DNA of 64,000 nt from Saccharibacillus sacchari DSM 19268 (GCF_000585395.1 NZ_KK073875.1:1919895-1983894); one strand, 5' to 3'. Positions 27,189 to 35,607 are shown, counted from the first letter of the stretch. Program-made: numbers and translations. The notes: a model not told the origin generated them from the sequence alone.

Positions 27189-27240
27189 CTGCCTGCTTAA
27201 GCCATACTTCGGAAAATCAAATTCGTTTGTGTAGTGTAGT

Positions 27241-27340
27241 ACCTTATCAACTCTTAATCATAGGATTATGTTCGCTGGAAACCCACACGCTTTAGGTGGG
27301 TTTCCGGCGGGCATAACCTTACTTTTAGCGTTGATAAGGT
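27241..27340. repeat. Dispersed palindromic repeat, copy A
   Basis: 100 bp bounded by perfect 11-bp inverted ends ACCTTATCAAC/GTTGATAAGGT. The centre is a hairpin GGAAACCCAC...GTGGGTTTCC, and the flanks are CTCTTAATCATAGGATTATG and CATAACCTTACTTTTAG. Related copies lie at 29393-29490, 29499-29581 and, inverted, at 49255-49353. Confidence 0.85.
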
Positions 27341-27365
27341 AGTAGGTCGTCGTTGCAAAAGCCTA

Positions 27366-28880
27366 TTACTGATTTTTTTTACCCGAGCGACGCAGCCATG
27401 CGCCGATTGCCAGTAATGCCAGTCCCAGTGCATACAATGGGTTCGCGGAAGTTTCGCCTGTTTTAGGCAGCGTAGTCGGCAATTCGCTTACGGACTGGGC
27501 CAGTACATCGGCGTTTCCTTGCGGAGTCCGATTGTCCGGAACATCTACGACTTCCGAAGTGGGATCAGAAGCAGCAACTTTCGAAGCGGCGTCTGTTTCA
27601 GGAGCACCTTGCGGCGTCGTTTCGTCCGGTACGTTAATCTCTTCCGATTCCGAAGGTGCAGAATCCGTATCCGGCGCGCCTTGCGGAGTTTCGTCATCCG
27701 GTACGATCACGGTTTCATCAGAAGCGGAGTTCGTATCCGGCGCGCCCTGCGGCGTTTCGTTATCCGGTACGATTACCGTATCGGCAGGAGCGGGAGCGGG
27801 ATTCTGTGTCGTCGGCTGATCATTGACAGTCGGAGCCCCCTGCGGCGTTTGATTATCCGGAATCGTAACAGTTCCATTATCGGTTGCCGGCGTATTATTC
27901 ACGGGTGCAGATGTATTATTTTCATTGACCGGTTGTACAGGTTGCTGTGTTGGAGTTCCCGGGTTGGTCGGTTGTTGCGGTTGTTCAACCGGCTGCTCTG
28001 GTTGTTCGACCGGTTGCTCCGGCTGTTCCACCGGCTGCTCCGGTTGTTCCACCGGTTGCTCCGGCTGTTCGACCGGCTGCTCCGGTTGTTCCACCGGCTG
28101 CTCTGGTTGTTCCACCGGTTGCTCCGGTTGTTCTACCGGTTGCTCCGGCTCTGGCTTTGGATTTTGCTCTTCATGCTTCTTCTTCAATTCCTCGACTTTT
28201 TTCAAAGCGTCTTCGGCTTTTTTATTGGCTTCATCAGCTTGCTTCTGTACCTTTTCCAAGTCTTTTTGAGTTTTTGATGATTTATCTTGCGCAACGTCTA
28301 CTTCGCACTTAACGGAATCCGCATCTTTTTTAGCCTGGTTCAAAGCTTTGTTTTCTTTTTCGAAAACCGCTTTTTTATCTGCATATGCTTTCTCTGCTTC
28401 TTGCGATTCTTTTTTTGCGTTTTCGTATGCTTTATTTGCTTTATTATCGAATCCCCAAGACTTAACGGCTTCTTTGAAAGCCGCTGCTTCTTTTTTCTTT
28501 GCTGCGTCTAATTTATTTTGCGCGTCAGTTTGTTGACTCTTCGCCGCCGTAACGTCGTTCGTTTTCTGATTGACGCTTTGAATGGCAGTGTCGTGTTTTT
28601 TTTGAGCGTCTTTAAGCACTTGCTGGGCTGCTTCAGTCGCGATTGTCTTTTGCCCGACAGTTTGCTGTTTGACTGCCGCATTTTTTTTGGCAGCTTCGGC
28701 TGAAGCCAGCGCCTGCGCGATTTGCTGTTCATAGCTGGATTGCGGCGTTTGAGAAGATGTTCCCGGTTTGCTCCAGTGCGCTTGTGCCGAATTCGTCGCA
28801 TAAGGAGTCAAGGAAATAGTCGACGTCAACAGGATCGCTGCGGAGGCTTTGGTTACAGAAGCTTTCGTGATTTTACTCAT
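27366..28880 (-). CDS. LPXTG wall-anchored coiled-coil protein with EQPVEQP stalk
   Basis: 504 aa. Signal peptide (res. 1-34, ending NSAQA). Res. ~48-245 are a Lys/Glu/Ala-rich coiled coil containing a lone Cys (VKCEVDV). A stalk of eight 7-residue EQPVEQP units follows, then five copies of a V/I-P-D-x-x-T-P-Q-G motif (IPDNQTPQGAP, VPDNETPQGAP and variants). The sorting signal is LPKTG at res. 471-475, then a membrane helix and RRSGKKNQ. Surface adhesin or matrix protein, anchored by sortase. AGGGAG precedes the ATG. Two tandem c-di-GMP riboswitches, each with a terminator, precede it. No globular ligand-binding domain is visible, which is odd for an adhesin; the coiled coil may be the functional part. 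Confidence 0.88.
   Translation of the reverse strand: MSKITKASVTKASAAILLTSTISLTPYATNSAQAHWSKPGTSSQTPQSSYEQQIAQALASAEAAKKNAAVKQQTVGQKTIATEAAQQVLKDAQKKHDTAIQSVNQKTNDVTAAKSQQTDAQNKLDAAKKKEAAAFKEAVKSWGFDNKANKAYENAKKESQEAEKAYADKKAVFEKENKALNQAKKDADSVKCEVDVAQDKSSKTQKDLEKVQKQADEANKKAEDALKKVEELKKKHEEQNPKPEPEQPVEQPEQPVEQPEQPVEQPEQPVEQPEQPVEQPEQPVEQPEQPVEQPEQPVEQPQQPTNPGTPTQQPVQPVNENNTSAPVNNTPATDNGTVTIPDNQTPQGAPTVNDQPTTQNPAPAPADTVIVPDNETPQGAPDTNSASDETVIVPDDETPQGAPDTDSAPSESEEINVPDETTPQGAPETDAASKVAASDPTSEVVDVPDNRTPQGNADVLAQSVSELPTTLPKTGETSANPLYALGLALLAIGAWLRRSGKKNQ
27979..28146 (-). repeat. 8 x 21-bp coding repeat (EQPVEQP stalk)
   Basis: Eight in-frame 21-bp units differing only at synonymous positions. 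Confidence 0.9.
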
Positions 28881-28941
28881 AAGTAAATAATCTCCCTTTA
28901 ATTTTTTTATGTTTTAGATAATATTGGATGCAGAGAAACGC

Positions 28942-29056
28942 AAAAATACCGCCTTGAATGATCTAGCCATTCGTGGCGGTCGGACGATCTTAACGAGCGG
29001 GCGCTCGCCGTAGATTCCTGACTTTGCGTCCCAGCCTTTCGACTGGTTTGCGTTTC
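28942..29056 (-). promoter_or_regulatory. c-di-GMP-I riboswitch e with terminator (proximal of tandem)
   Basis: Aptamer about 28976-29056 on the minus strand: GAAACGCAAACC, stem CAGT-CGAAAG-GCTG, GGGACGCAAAG, second hairpin, ATCGTCCGACC. The terminator hairpin 28947-28980 (ACCGCC...GGCGGT with inner GAATG/CATTC) is followed by TTTTT. It lies closest to the coiled-coil LPXTG gene. Confidence 0.9.
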
Positions 29057-29130
29057 TCGGAGGGAAGTGCGATGACGCGGGGGAGTTGTAACGCAGAACC
29101 GGTGTTCGGGACTCCAGAACTACAAACAAC

Positions 29131-29234
29131 AAAAAGACCGCCATCGTTATCGAGGCGGTCGGACGATCATGGCGAACGTGTCGCTGTAGATTCCTGACTT
29201 TGCGTCCCGGACTTTCGACCGGTTTGCGTTTCAC
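29131..29234 (-). promoter_or_regulatory. c-di-GMP-I riboswitch f with terminator (distal of tandem)
   Basis: Aptamer about 29157-29234 on the minus strand: GAAACGCAAACC, CGAAAG-capped stem, GGGACGCAAAG, hairpin and ATCGTCCGACC. The terminator GACCGCC/GGCGGTC (29136-29160) has TTTTT. It must be passed before riboswitch e is reached. Confidence 0.9.
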
Positions 29235-29262
29235 TAATTAAGTCGGTTATTTGATTAAGGCG

Positions 29263-29292
29263 AGTATACCGGAATTGTCGATTTTGTGTCAA
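29263..29292 (-). promoter_or_regulatory. Strong sigma-A promoter driving the tandem riboswitch leader
   Basis: Minus strand consensus -35 TTGACA, 18-bp spacer, TATACT. Start about 20 nt before aptamer f. Confidence 0.8.
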
Positions 29293-29313
29293 TATCTTTT
29301 TTCGGGAAAACCG

Positions 29314-29355
29314 AAAAGTCCAAAAACCCTGGAATGAAGGGGTTCTTGGACTTTT
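29314..29355 (-). terminator. Terminator between proS and the LPXTG unit
   Basis: Long stem AAAAGTCCAAGAACCC / GGGTTTTTGGACTTTT. Works on the minus strand (TTTTCGGTTTT follows), closing the proS transcript. Confidence 0.8.
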
Positions 29356-29392
29356 GGGTCTTGAAGGATTTTGTCGAATGCCGAGACTAGCA

Positions 29393-29490
29393 CCTTGACC
29401 GCATCAAATCTAAGGTTTGCGTTCATCGGAAACCCGCACGCTTCAAGCGGGTTTTCGATGGACGTAATCTAACATCTTAAGCGGTCATGG
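29393..29490. repeat. Dispersed palindromic repeat, copy B
   Basis: Inverted ends CCTTGACCGC/GCGGTCATGG, and a central hairpin GGAAACCCGC...GCGGGTTTTC almost identical to that of copy A. Confidence 0.75.
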
Positions 29491-29498
29491 TACGAGTA

Positions 29499-29581
29499 CC
29501 CTTTCAACTCTTAACCACAGGTTTACGTTTTCCTGAAACGCACACAGGGGAGCGTATTCCTATCTTTAGTGTTGACAAGGG
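29499..29581. repeat. Dispersed palindromic repeat, copy C
   Basis: Inverted ends CCCTTTCAAC/GTTGACAAGGG, with internal CTCTTAACCACAGGTTTACG like copy A. It is shorter in the centre and abuts the proS stop codon. Confidence 0.75.
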
Positions 29582-29582
29582 A

Positions 29583-31283
29583 CTACAATTGACTGCAAAT
29601 CCGATCGAACGCTTCTTCTGCACGGAGCGTCACTTTATCGGCATCGGCGCGGCTCTTAAACTCCACGCGACCTTCGGCGGCTTCTCGGCCCACCACTACT
29701 CGGTATGAAAGTCCCAACAAATCCGCATCTTTAAACTTCACGCCGGCTCGCTCGTCACGATCGTCGAGCAGCGCTTCAACCCCCGCCGAGCGGAAGCGAT
29801 CGTATAAAGCAAGCGCGAGGTTGCGTTGGTCTTCGTCCTTGATCGAAGCCGGAATGATATGCACGGCAGCCGGCGATAATTCTTTCGGCCATCTAATCCC
29901 GTTCTCGTCATGATTCTGTTCAACCACGGCAGACAAAATGCGCGAAATCCCGATACCGTAGCAGCCCATGATCGCGGGTTGTCTGCGGCCCGATTCGTCC
30001 AGGTACTCCGCACCCAGCTTCTCGCTGTATTTCGTACCCAGCTTGAATACGTGCCCCACTTCGATGCCCCGATAAAACTTCAGCGGTCCGCTGCCGTCCG
30101 GGCTCAGATCGCCTTCGGCCGCATTGCGGAAGTCGCCCACTAAATCCGCGGTAAAGTCGCGGTCCGGTCGCACGTTTTCCGCATGATAATCCGTTTCGTT
30201 CGCACCCGCGACTCCGGATGCCGCAGCCTGAACTTCACGATCCACAAGCAACTTCACACCCGACAAGCCCACAGGCCCGGCAAAGCCGACAGCTGCGCCC
30301 GTCAGACGTTCAACATCGGCTGCTTCCGCCAATTCGATCCGTTCGCCGCCAAGCGCGTTCAGCACCTTCGTCTCGTTGACCTCGCGATCTCCGCGCACGA
30401 CTACCGCGATCGGCTGATCGTCTACCCGGTACAGCAGCGTTTTGAAAAAGGCAGACGCTTCCGCATCGAAATGGGCACATAATTGATCGATCGTATGCGC
30501 GTTCGGCGTATGCACCCGATTCATTGGCGGAACTTCCGCGCCCGAAGCGGCAGGTTCCTCCCAGAACATCTCGGCCTTCTCCAAATTGGCTGCGTAATCG
30601 CCGTTTTCGCTGACGACGATCGTATCTTCCCCGATATCCGCCAAAGCCATAAACTCGTGCGTTTCGCCTTCGCCGCCGATCGCCCCGGCGTCCGCCTGGA
30701 CGGCACGGAAATTTAAGCCGACGCGGGTGAAAATGCGGCAGTACGCTTCATACATCGCGCGGTACGTCACGTCCAACTCTTCCCAGCTCCGGTCAAACGA
30801 ATACGCGTCTTTCATCAGGAACTCCCGTCCGCGCAGCAGACCGAAACGCGGGCGACGCTCGTCGCGATACTTCGTCTGAATCTGATACAACGTCATCGGA
30901 AGCTGGCGATACGAGCTCACCTCGCCCGCGATCAGCGTCGTGATGACTTCCTCATGCGTAGGTCCGAGCGCGAATTCGCGGTCATGGCGGTCTTTCAACC
31001 GGATCAGCTCGGGCCCGTACACGTCATACCGTCCCGATTCGCGCCACAGCTCGGCAGGCTGCATTGCCGGAAGCAGCAGTTCCTGCGCGCCTGCGCGATC
31101 CATTTCCTCCCGCACGATCTCCTGTACCTTTTTCAATACGCGGAAGCCCAGCGGCAAATACGTATACACGCCGGAAGCAAGCTGACGGATCAACCCCGCG
31201 CGCAGCATCAGCTTGTGGCTGACCGCTTCGGCATCCGCAGGCGCTTCCCGCAGCGTAGGAATAAGCAATTGACTTTGTTTCAT
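29583..31283 (-). CDS. proS: Prolyl-tRNA synthetase
   Basis: 567 aa, the usual length of the bacterial class II ProRS with an inserted editing domain (res. ~220-400). It charges tRNA-Pro with proline and edits Ala-tRNA-Pro. Recognisable start [20 protein letters not shown], motif 2 region [20 protein letters not shown], and C-terminal anticodon-binding part ([18 protein letters not shown]). The true start is the ATG at 31283 with AAGGAGAG upstream; the longer frame runs into the T-box terminator. Single-gene unit under T-box control. Confidence 0.96.
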   Translation of the reverse strand: MKQSQLLIPTLREAPADAEAVSHKLMLRAGLIRQLASGVYTYLPLGFRVLKKVQEIVREEMDRAGAQELLLPAMQPAELWRESGRYDVYGPELIRLKDRHDREFALGPTHEEVITTLIAGEVSSYRQLPMTLYQIQTKYRDERRPRFGLLRGREFLMKDAYSFDRSWEELDVTYRAMYEAYCRIFTRVGLNFRAVQADAGAIGGEGETHEFMALADIGEDTIVVSENGDYAANLEKAEMFWEEPAASGAEVPPMNRVHTPNAHTIDQLCAHFDAEASAFFKTLLYRVDDQPIAVVVRGDREVNETKVLNALGGERIELAEAADVERLTGAAVGFAGPVGLSGVKLLVDREVQAAASGVAGANETDYHAENVRPDRDFTADLVGDFRNAAEGDLSPDGSGPLKFYRGIEVGHVFKLGTKYSEKLGAEYLDESGRRQPAIMGCYGIGISRILSAVVEQNHDENGIRWPKELSPAAVHIIPASIKDEDQRNLALALYDRFRSAGVEALLDDRDERAGVKFKDADLLGLSYRVVVGREAAEGRVEFKSRADADKVTLRAEEAFDRICSQL

Positions 31284-31326
31284 CGCAATCTCTCCTTCAA
31301 AATAAATAATAAAAAGCGGTACGCGC

Positions 31327-31657
31327 AAAAAAGACGCATTCATCAGGGACGAATGCGTCTTCGCGGTACCACCCTAGTTCCCTTTTCACTGCACAATGAT
31401 TCAGGCCGCGCAGGCAAAAAGGCTCGAAGTCCGTTAACGGCGGACATCCGGTGACGCAGAACGCGCCACAGCTCGCGGGGGAGGACCTTCGCGGTTTTGC
31501 CGGGAATTCTCGCAGCTCCGATACGTTGACGATATTCGAAAACGTACCCGGAATTCCTCTCTGTCGGCAGTCTATGCACCTTACGCCTTCAAGGCTTGGA
31601 TGCCCGCGAGGCATGGCCCCGGTCGTTGCTGTTCATCTGTTAAATTCATGAATCCGT
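31327..31657 (-). promoter_or_regulatory. T-box riboswitch of proS
   Basis: The diagnostic T-box AGGGTGGTACCGCG occurs on the minus strand (31362-31375). It is followed by the terminator GACGCATTC/GAATGCGTC plus TTTTTT (31327-31359). The upstream ~270 nt form the long stem I region with a GAATTCCCGG segment that can offer a proline codon (CCC or CCG) as specifier. Uncharged tRNA-Pro should stabilise the antiterminator. Confidence 0.92.
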
Positions 31658-31663
31658 GACACC

Positions 31664-31693
31664 TTTGTACCATCGAAATCGCGGTCCCGTCAA
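31664..31693 (-). promoter_or_regulatory. Promoter of the proS T-box transcript
   Basis: Minus strand TTGACG, 18-bp spacer, TACAAA. Confidence 0.6.
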
Positions 31694-31762
31694 GCGGATT
31701 GAACGATTAGATCCCGCACGCGACCAAAATGAAATCGAAACCGCAAAGCGTTCCGCGGGTTT

Positions 31763-33361
31763 TTACGCCCCCGGCTCCACTACCGTCCCGGGAATCACAA
31801 CCCCTTCGCTTCCCGCAGCCGGAGGTTCAACCTCGCCTTGCACTTCCGGTTGCGTCGGCGTCGAAGGTTCCGAAGCCGGCTCCGATGGCGTCGGGATCTC
31901 GATCGGCGGCTCCTGTACAGGCGGTTCCACCGGCTCTGCAGGCATAATCGGAACTTCAGGCTTCGGCGTTACGCGGACCGGGCTTTTGATCGACACCGCT
32001 CCGGTATCTTTGTACACCGTCAACACGGCTCCCGTTGCTTGGCTGATCAAACGAACCGGAACATAAACGACCCCTTCATGCAACCTCGGCGCGGCGGTCA
32101 ACGTCACGGTTTCCCCGTTGATCTCCGCTTCCTTTTTGCCCAGCGTAAAGCGAATCGTGCCGTAATCGCCTGTTGCCGCAACCGACTTGGCCGCGCCTTC
32201 CCACTTAAGCTTGTAGCCGAACGAAGTCAGCAGCGGCTTATACGATACATAGGTTGCGCCTTCCTCGTTAAATGCAGCCAGATCATCCTCAATCCGTTTG
32301 CCGTCCAGGAAGACGGAAATCGGCTTGACCGTCGTTTTGTTTTTCTCCGCCCATAGGGCATAGCCTTCCTGAGCGATCCACAAGCCGACTTTTTTGTTGC
32401 GCCGCCATTCTTCTCCGAACGCCGACAGCGGAAGATGCGTCTCGCCCGTTTTCACCCCGATCTCCGGAGTGAACGCGGGACGCCCCAGCTTCTGAATAAA
32501 CCAATCCGTGTAGCCGCCGCCCCCGTTGGAGTTGTAGCTCGGGCTCACTTGGCTGTATCCGGTAAAAGCCGTGAAAATATTCGCCAGACGCTTATCGCGC
32601 GCGACATTGGCGGCAGGCGTACGGAAATTCCAATACAAAATCCGGCCCGCCGAATGATACGATACCGCAATCTCCGGGTCGATCTCGTACGTGAAGGCGA
32701 TCATCGCTTTATTTTCCCGCGCGGTCATCGGAGCCGTCCCCTTATGCCCCATCCAGTGCGGATAATAATAATTGTTCACCAACTCTTCCCAATTCGCGTT
32801 ATACTGCCGGTTCGGGTCGACGCCCTGCGCATTCGCTTTCCAACGCTTGAAGTTCCGGCTTCCGTCGTTCATCGCGATCAGCGCTTTGTGCACGCTGGCC
32901 GGGAACGATTGAAGTCCGGTCTGCTGAAGCGTGACGCCGTCCGGGTTGACCATCGGGACGAACCAAATCTTCGTTTTGCCCAAAATGTCCCGCACGTCAT
33001 AGCCCTCGAACTTGCGGTTCTCGGTGTACGCGGCCGCGTACTGCTCGATCATCTGCATGTTCAGCGTCGTCGTCAGCCATTCGCGAGCATGATGCGAACC
33101 GTTGAAAAAGACCGTCGCGCTCCCCGTGCCCAGGCCGACCGCCCAGATGTCACGTCCATATAGCGTTTTTCCGATCGATTTGTATTCAATAATGTCCGGA
33201 TATTTCGCTGCCAATTCCCGAATATCCCGCGTTAGCACCCCATATGTATACGTGACTGACGGGTCCACGATATTCGCCCCCGCCGCTTGCGAACGTCCTG
33301 CCGGCGCCAACGTCAGCACCAACAAAATGAACGCCATAAGCGTTACTCCCCACTTTTTCAT
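31763..33361 (-). CDS. Secreted M14 zinc carboxypeptidase with copper amine oxidase-like N-domain
   Basis: 532 aa. Signal peptide (LMAFILLVLTLAPAGRSQA). M14 peptidase domain res. ~30-330: zinc ligands H and E in SHHAREW and H in VSYHSAG, and a downstream FTPEIGVKTGE supplying the catalytic Glu. It removes C-terminal residues from peptides outside the cell, as carboxypeptidase A or T-like enzymes do. Res. ~345-455 resemble a copper amine oxidase N-terminal-like wall or substrate-binding domain (VFLDGKRIEDD...VYVPVRLISQATGA). A Pro/Glu-rich tail ends the protein without LPXTG. The start used is the ATG at 33361 (AGGGGG upstream). Divergent from the PadR gene. Confidence 0.88.
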   Translation of the reverse strand: MKKWGVTLMAFILLVLTLAPAGRSQAAGANIVDPSVTYTYGVLTRDIRELAAKYPDIIEYKSIGKTLYGRDIWAVGLGTGSATVFFNGSHHAREWLTTTLNMQMIEQYAAAYTENRKFEGYDVRDILGKTKIWFVPMVNPDGVTLQQTGLQSFPASVHKALIAMNDGSRNFKRWKANAQGVDPNRQYNANWEELVNNYYYPHWMGHKGTAPMTARENKAMIAFTYEIDPEIAVSYHSAGRILYWNFRTPAANVARDKRLANIFTAFTGYSQVSPSYNSNGGGGYTDWFIQKLGRPAFTPEIGVKTGETHLPLSAFGEEWRRNKKVGLWIAQEGYALWAEKNKTTVKPISVFLDGKRIEDDLAAFNEEGATYVSYKPLLTSFGYKLKWEGAAKSVAATGDYGTIRFTLGKKEAEINGETVTLTAAPRLHEGVVYVPVRLISQATGAVLTVYKDTGAVSIKSPVRVTPKPEVPIMPAEPVEPPVQEPPIEIPTPSEPASEPSTPTQPEVQGEVEPPAAGSEGVVIPGTVVEPGA

Positions 33362-33453
33362 AACAACCCCCTGTAAATTTCGTTTTCTTCCGCCTTTTAG
33401 CATTCGTGCACCTGCCTCTATTTTCCTGCTCGTTGCCGTTTTTCCCGGTAACC

Positions 33454-33502
33454 TTGACAACGCCTTAGGCCTAGCATTACGATACATAGTAATTCTAGGT
33501 AT
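33454..33502 (+). promoter_or_regulatory. padR promoter with overlapping palindromic operator
   Basis: TTGACA, 18-bp spacer, TACGAT (33478-33483), followed by the imperfect palindrome ATACATAG-TAATT-CTAGGTAT (from 33482), which overlaps the -10 and start. This is typical of PadR autoregulation. Confidence 0.65.
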
Positions 33503-33521
33503 AGAAAAGGAGGCACCTGCC

Positions 33522-33854
33522 GTGAAAGTCAGTAAGGAACTGCTCAAAGGATCGACCGGAGCGCTCGTGTTGACGGTCTTGTCAGGCAAAAGCATGTACG
33601 GCTATGAGCTAATCAAAGAATTGGACAGCCGCTCGGGCGGCGTATTTTCGCTCAAAGAAGGCACGTTGTATCCGATTTTGCACGCCATGGAGGCCGAGAG
33701 CTGGGTGAAGTCGCATTGGGAAGACGGAAGCGGTCGCAAGCGCAAATATTATACGGTGACCGATGCGGGGCTGAAGCAGCTTAAGCACAAAACCGAGGAG
33801 TGGCGAACATTCAGTGGCGCGGTGAACGCGGTGCTCGGGGAGGGCGGAGCATGA
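33522..33854 (+). CDS. PadR-family transcriptional regulator
   Basis: 110 aa winged-helix repressor: KVSKELLKGSTGALVLTVLS, then GYELIKELDSRSGG, LKEGTLYPILHAME and GRKRKYYTVTDAG, the classic PadR signature. GTG start 8 bases after AAAGGAGG. The stop overlaps the next start (ATGA), so it is coupled to the FtsW-like gene, which is the likely regulated partner. Inducer unknown. Confidence 0.9.
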   Translation: MKVSKELLKGSTGALVLTVLSGKSMYGYELIKELDSRSGGVFSLKEGTLYPILHAMEAESWVKSHWEDGSGRKRKYYTVTDAGLKQLKHKTEEWRTFSGAVNAVLGEGGA

Positions 33855-35359
33855 GCGGAACCAACGGGATACATCCTGGAAAAGAAACAGCGGAACAACT
33901 CGAGCATCTTCGCCGCCTGGAGACCGAGAAAGCGGAAGCGCTCATCGAAGAGTATCTGGACCGGGTGTGTGCGCGTATTCGGGCAAGGGAGCTGCATCCC
34001 GAACTTCGGGAAGAAATACGCGGGCACATCGACGAGTTGTTGACGGAAAAAGAAAACGAAAAGATTCCGCCGATCGAAGCCGCCATCTGGGCGCTGAAGC
34101 AAATGGGCGATGCGGACGAGATCGGGGGTAGGCTGGGACAGGTGCATCGGCCGAGGTTCAACTGGAAATTGCTGCTGCCGCTGGCGGCGATGATCGGACT
34201 CGGGTTGTTGGCATTGTTTTCTTTGGGAAGTACGGGAAAAGGCAGCTACCAATACTTCAATCCCGGCAGCCGGCAGCTTTTTTATTACGGCATGGGGCTT
34301 GTCGCTTTGATCGCCGGCCTGTTTTTCGACTATCGATTATTGAAAAAGTACGCGATCGCGTTGTACTCTGCTGCCGTCGTATTGACGGTCGTATTTTTCT
34401 CCTTCGACTCGCCGACGGTAAACGGAACGCTGGGCTGGATAGGAATCGGACCTCTTTATTTTTATTGGACGCTGATCATGTTCGTGCTTTTCCTGATCAC
34501 GCTTCCCGGCTTGTTCGAACGACTTTCGCTCAAAACCGAAAAATGGACAAGTCTTCGCCAAATCGGAAGCATCGGCTTGATCGTTCTTCCCGTCATGTTG
34601 TATATCTATTTCGATCTGCTGGCGTGGCTGCTGCTTATCGGCTACCTGGCCGCGGCTTTGACGTTGTACGCGCGCTCCGGCGGCTCCCGCATTTATGCAT
34701 ACGGGCTGCCTGCTTTGTTCGCTGCATGGATGGCTGTTTTGTATGTTCGCAACGAGTATTGGCAAGCGCGCATCCAATCGGTGTTCGCTCCGCATCTTCA
34801 AACGTCCAATAACAATTACCTGAACGACTCCATCGCTGCTGCCGTTCGGGAAGGCAGTTGGTTCGGACAAGGATTCGGTTCAAGCGGAAGTCGCGTGATT
34901 TACGCTTATAGCGATGCGATTCTTCCCTACCTGACCTATAGCTTCGGATGGATCGCCGCGGGCGTTCTCGTGGCTTGCACATTATGGCTGATCGCTCTTT
35001 TGCTGCATTCCACCCGGAAAATTACCGACCGATACGGACGTTCGCTCGCTACGGGCCTTTCTATTTTGCTGGTATGCCAATGGATCTACGGAATCGGCGC
35101 TTCGTTCAACCTGCTGCCTTTCACGACGTTGACGATGCCGTTCATCGGCTACGGGGGCAGCTCGACCGTCATTCACTGCGCCGTCTTGGGTCTGATCATG
35201 GGGATCTATCGACGCAAGGATATGATTTCGACTCGCGGGAAGCAAGCGCAAAAATCCGGCGACGATCGGTTAATCTTCAGCATCGGCGGCTTCGAGTTGT
35301 ATGATAACCGCGAGAGACGGCTGGATTGGGTTCGTAAGTCCAGTGGGCGCTATCCTTGA
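33851..35359 (+). CDS. FtsW/RodA/SpoVE-family membrane protein with N-terminal helical prefix
   Basis: 502 aa. Res. ~10-95 form a soluble helical prefix (EYLDRVCARIRARELHPELR, PPIEAAIWALKQMGDADEIG) of the kind fused to permeases next to PadR genes. About ten membrane helices follow, with the SEDS-like C-terminal motif PFIGYGGSSTVIH. SEDS proteins polymerise lipid II glycan strands during division, elongation or sporulation. Whether this PadR-linked paralogue polymerises glycan is not shown by sequence. ATG at 33851, overlapping padR. Confidence 0.85.
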   Translation: MSGTNGIHPGKETAEQLEHLRRLETEKAEALIEEYLDRVCARIRARELHPELREEIRGHIDELLTEKENEKIPPIEAAIWALKQMGDADEIGGRLGQVHRPRFNWKLLLPLAAMIGLGLLALFSLGSTGKGSYQYFNPGSRQLFYYGMGLVALIAGLFFDYRLLKKYAIALYSAAVVLTVVFFSFDSPTVNGTLGWIGIGPLYFYWTLIMFVLFLITLPGLFERLSLKTEKWTSLRQIGSIGLIVLPVMLYIYFDLLAWLLLIGYLAAALTLYARSGGSRIYAYGLPALFAAWMAVLYVRNEYWQARIQSVFAPHLQTSNNNYLNDSIAAAVREGSWFGQGFGSSGSRVIYAYSDAILPYLTYSFGWIAAGVLVACTLWLIALLLHSTRKITDRYGRSLATGLSILLVCQWIYGIGASFNLLPFTTLTMPFIGYGGSSTVIHCAVLGLIMGIYRRKDMISTRGKQAQKSGDDRLIFSIGGFELYDNRERRLDWVRKSSGRYP

Positions 35360-35385
35360 CACCTCCATCGGCTGCGTGCTAAGTT
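35356..35385 (+). promoter_or_regulatory. Promoter of the attenuator leader of the phosphotransferase
   Basis: TTGACA, 18-bp spacer, TAAGTT. The -35 overlaps the end of the FtsW-like gene. Gives a leader of about 340 nt before the phosphotransferase start. Confidence 0.65.
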
Positions 35386-35422
35386 AAATTCATCCAAAAC
35401 AAGAAGGGAGTGAGCAAGCCTT

Positions 35423-35470
35423 ATGAATACGCAATTTCATCGCTTCTCGCTCCCTTACGGCATAATCTGA
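35423..35470 (+). CDS. 15-residue leader peptide
   Basis: ATG-initiated mini-ORF encoding MNTQFHRFSLPYGII, preceded by AAGGGAG. The Shine-Dalgarno region (AAGGGAGTGAGCAAGC) can pair with GCTTCTCGCTCCCTT inside the ORF, so ribosome position would alter the fold. This is the arrangement of antibiotic-responsive leader peptides (erm/cat type). It is followed by two terminators. Too short for homology, so the call rests on context. Confidence 0.5.
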   Translation: MNTQFHRFSLPYGII

Positions 35471-35505
35471 TCGGCAGCAGGTGGACTGTTGTCTATTCAT
35501 CGCGG

Positions 35506-35540
35506 GAGCTGGGACCCTTGAGGTTCCGGCTCTTCTTTTT
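35506..35540 (+). terminator. Attenuator terminator 1
   Basis: Stem GAGCTGGGACC/GGTTCCGGCTC followed by TTCTTTTT, 36 bases after the leader peptide stop. Its 5' arm can instead pair with CTCCC of the leader ORF. Confidence 0.75.
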
Positions 35541-35607
35541 GAACGCAGCTCTCCTAGACCCGGAGCAGGCAGCGTCGCGATCGATCTCTATCCGTCTATG
35601 CGCAAAC

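Noticed and set aside
29393..29581. Copies B and C of the palindromic repeat as terminators of proS
   Set aside because: Neither has a T run after the hairpin; a proper terminator lies further on at 29314-29355.
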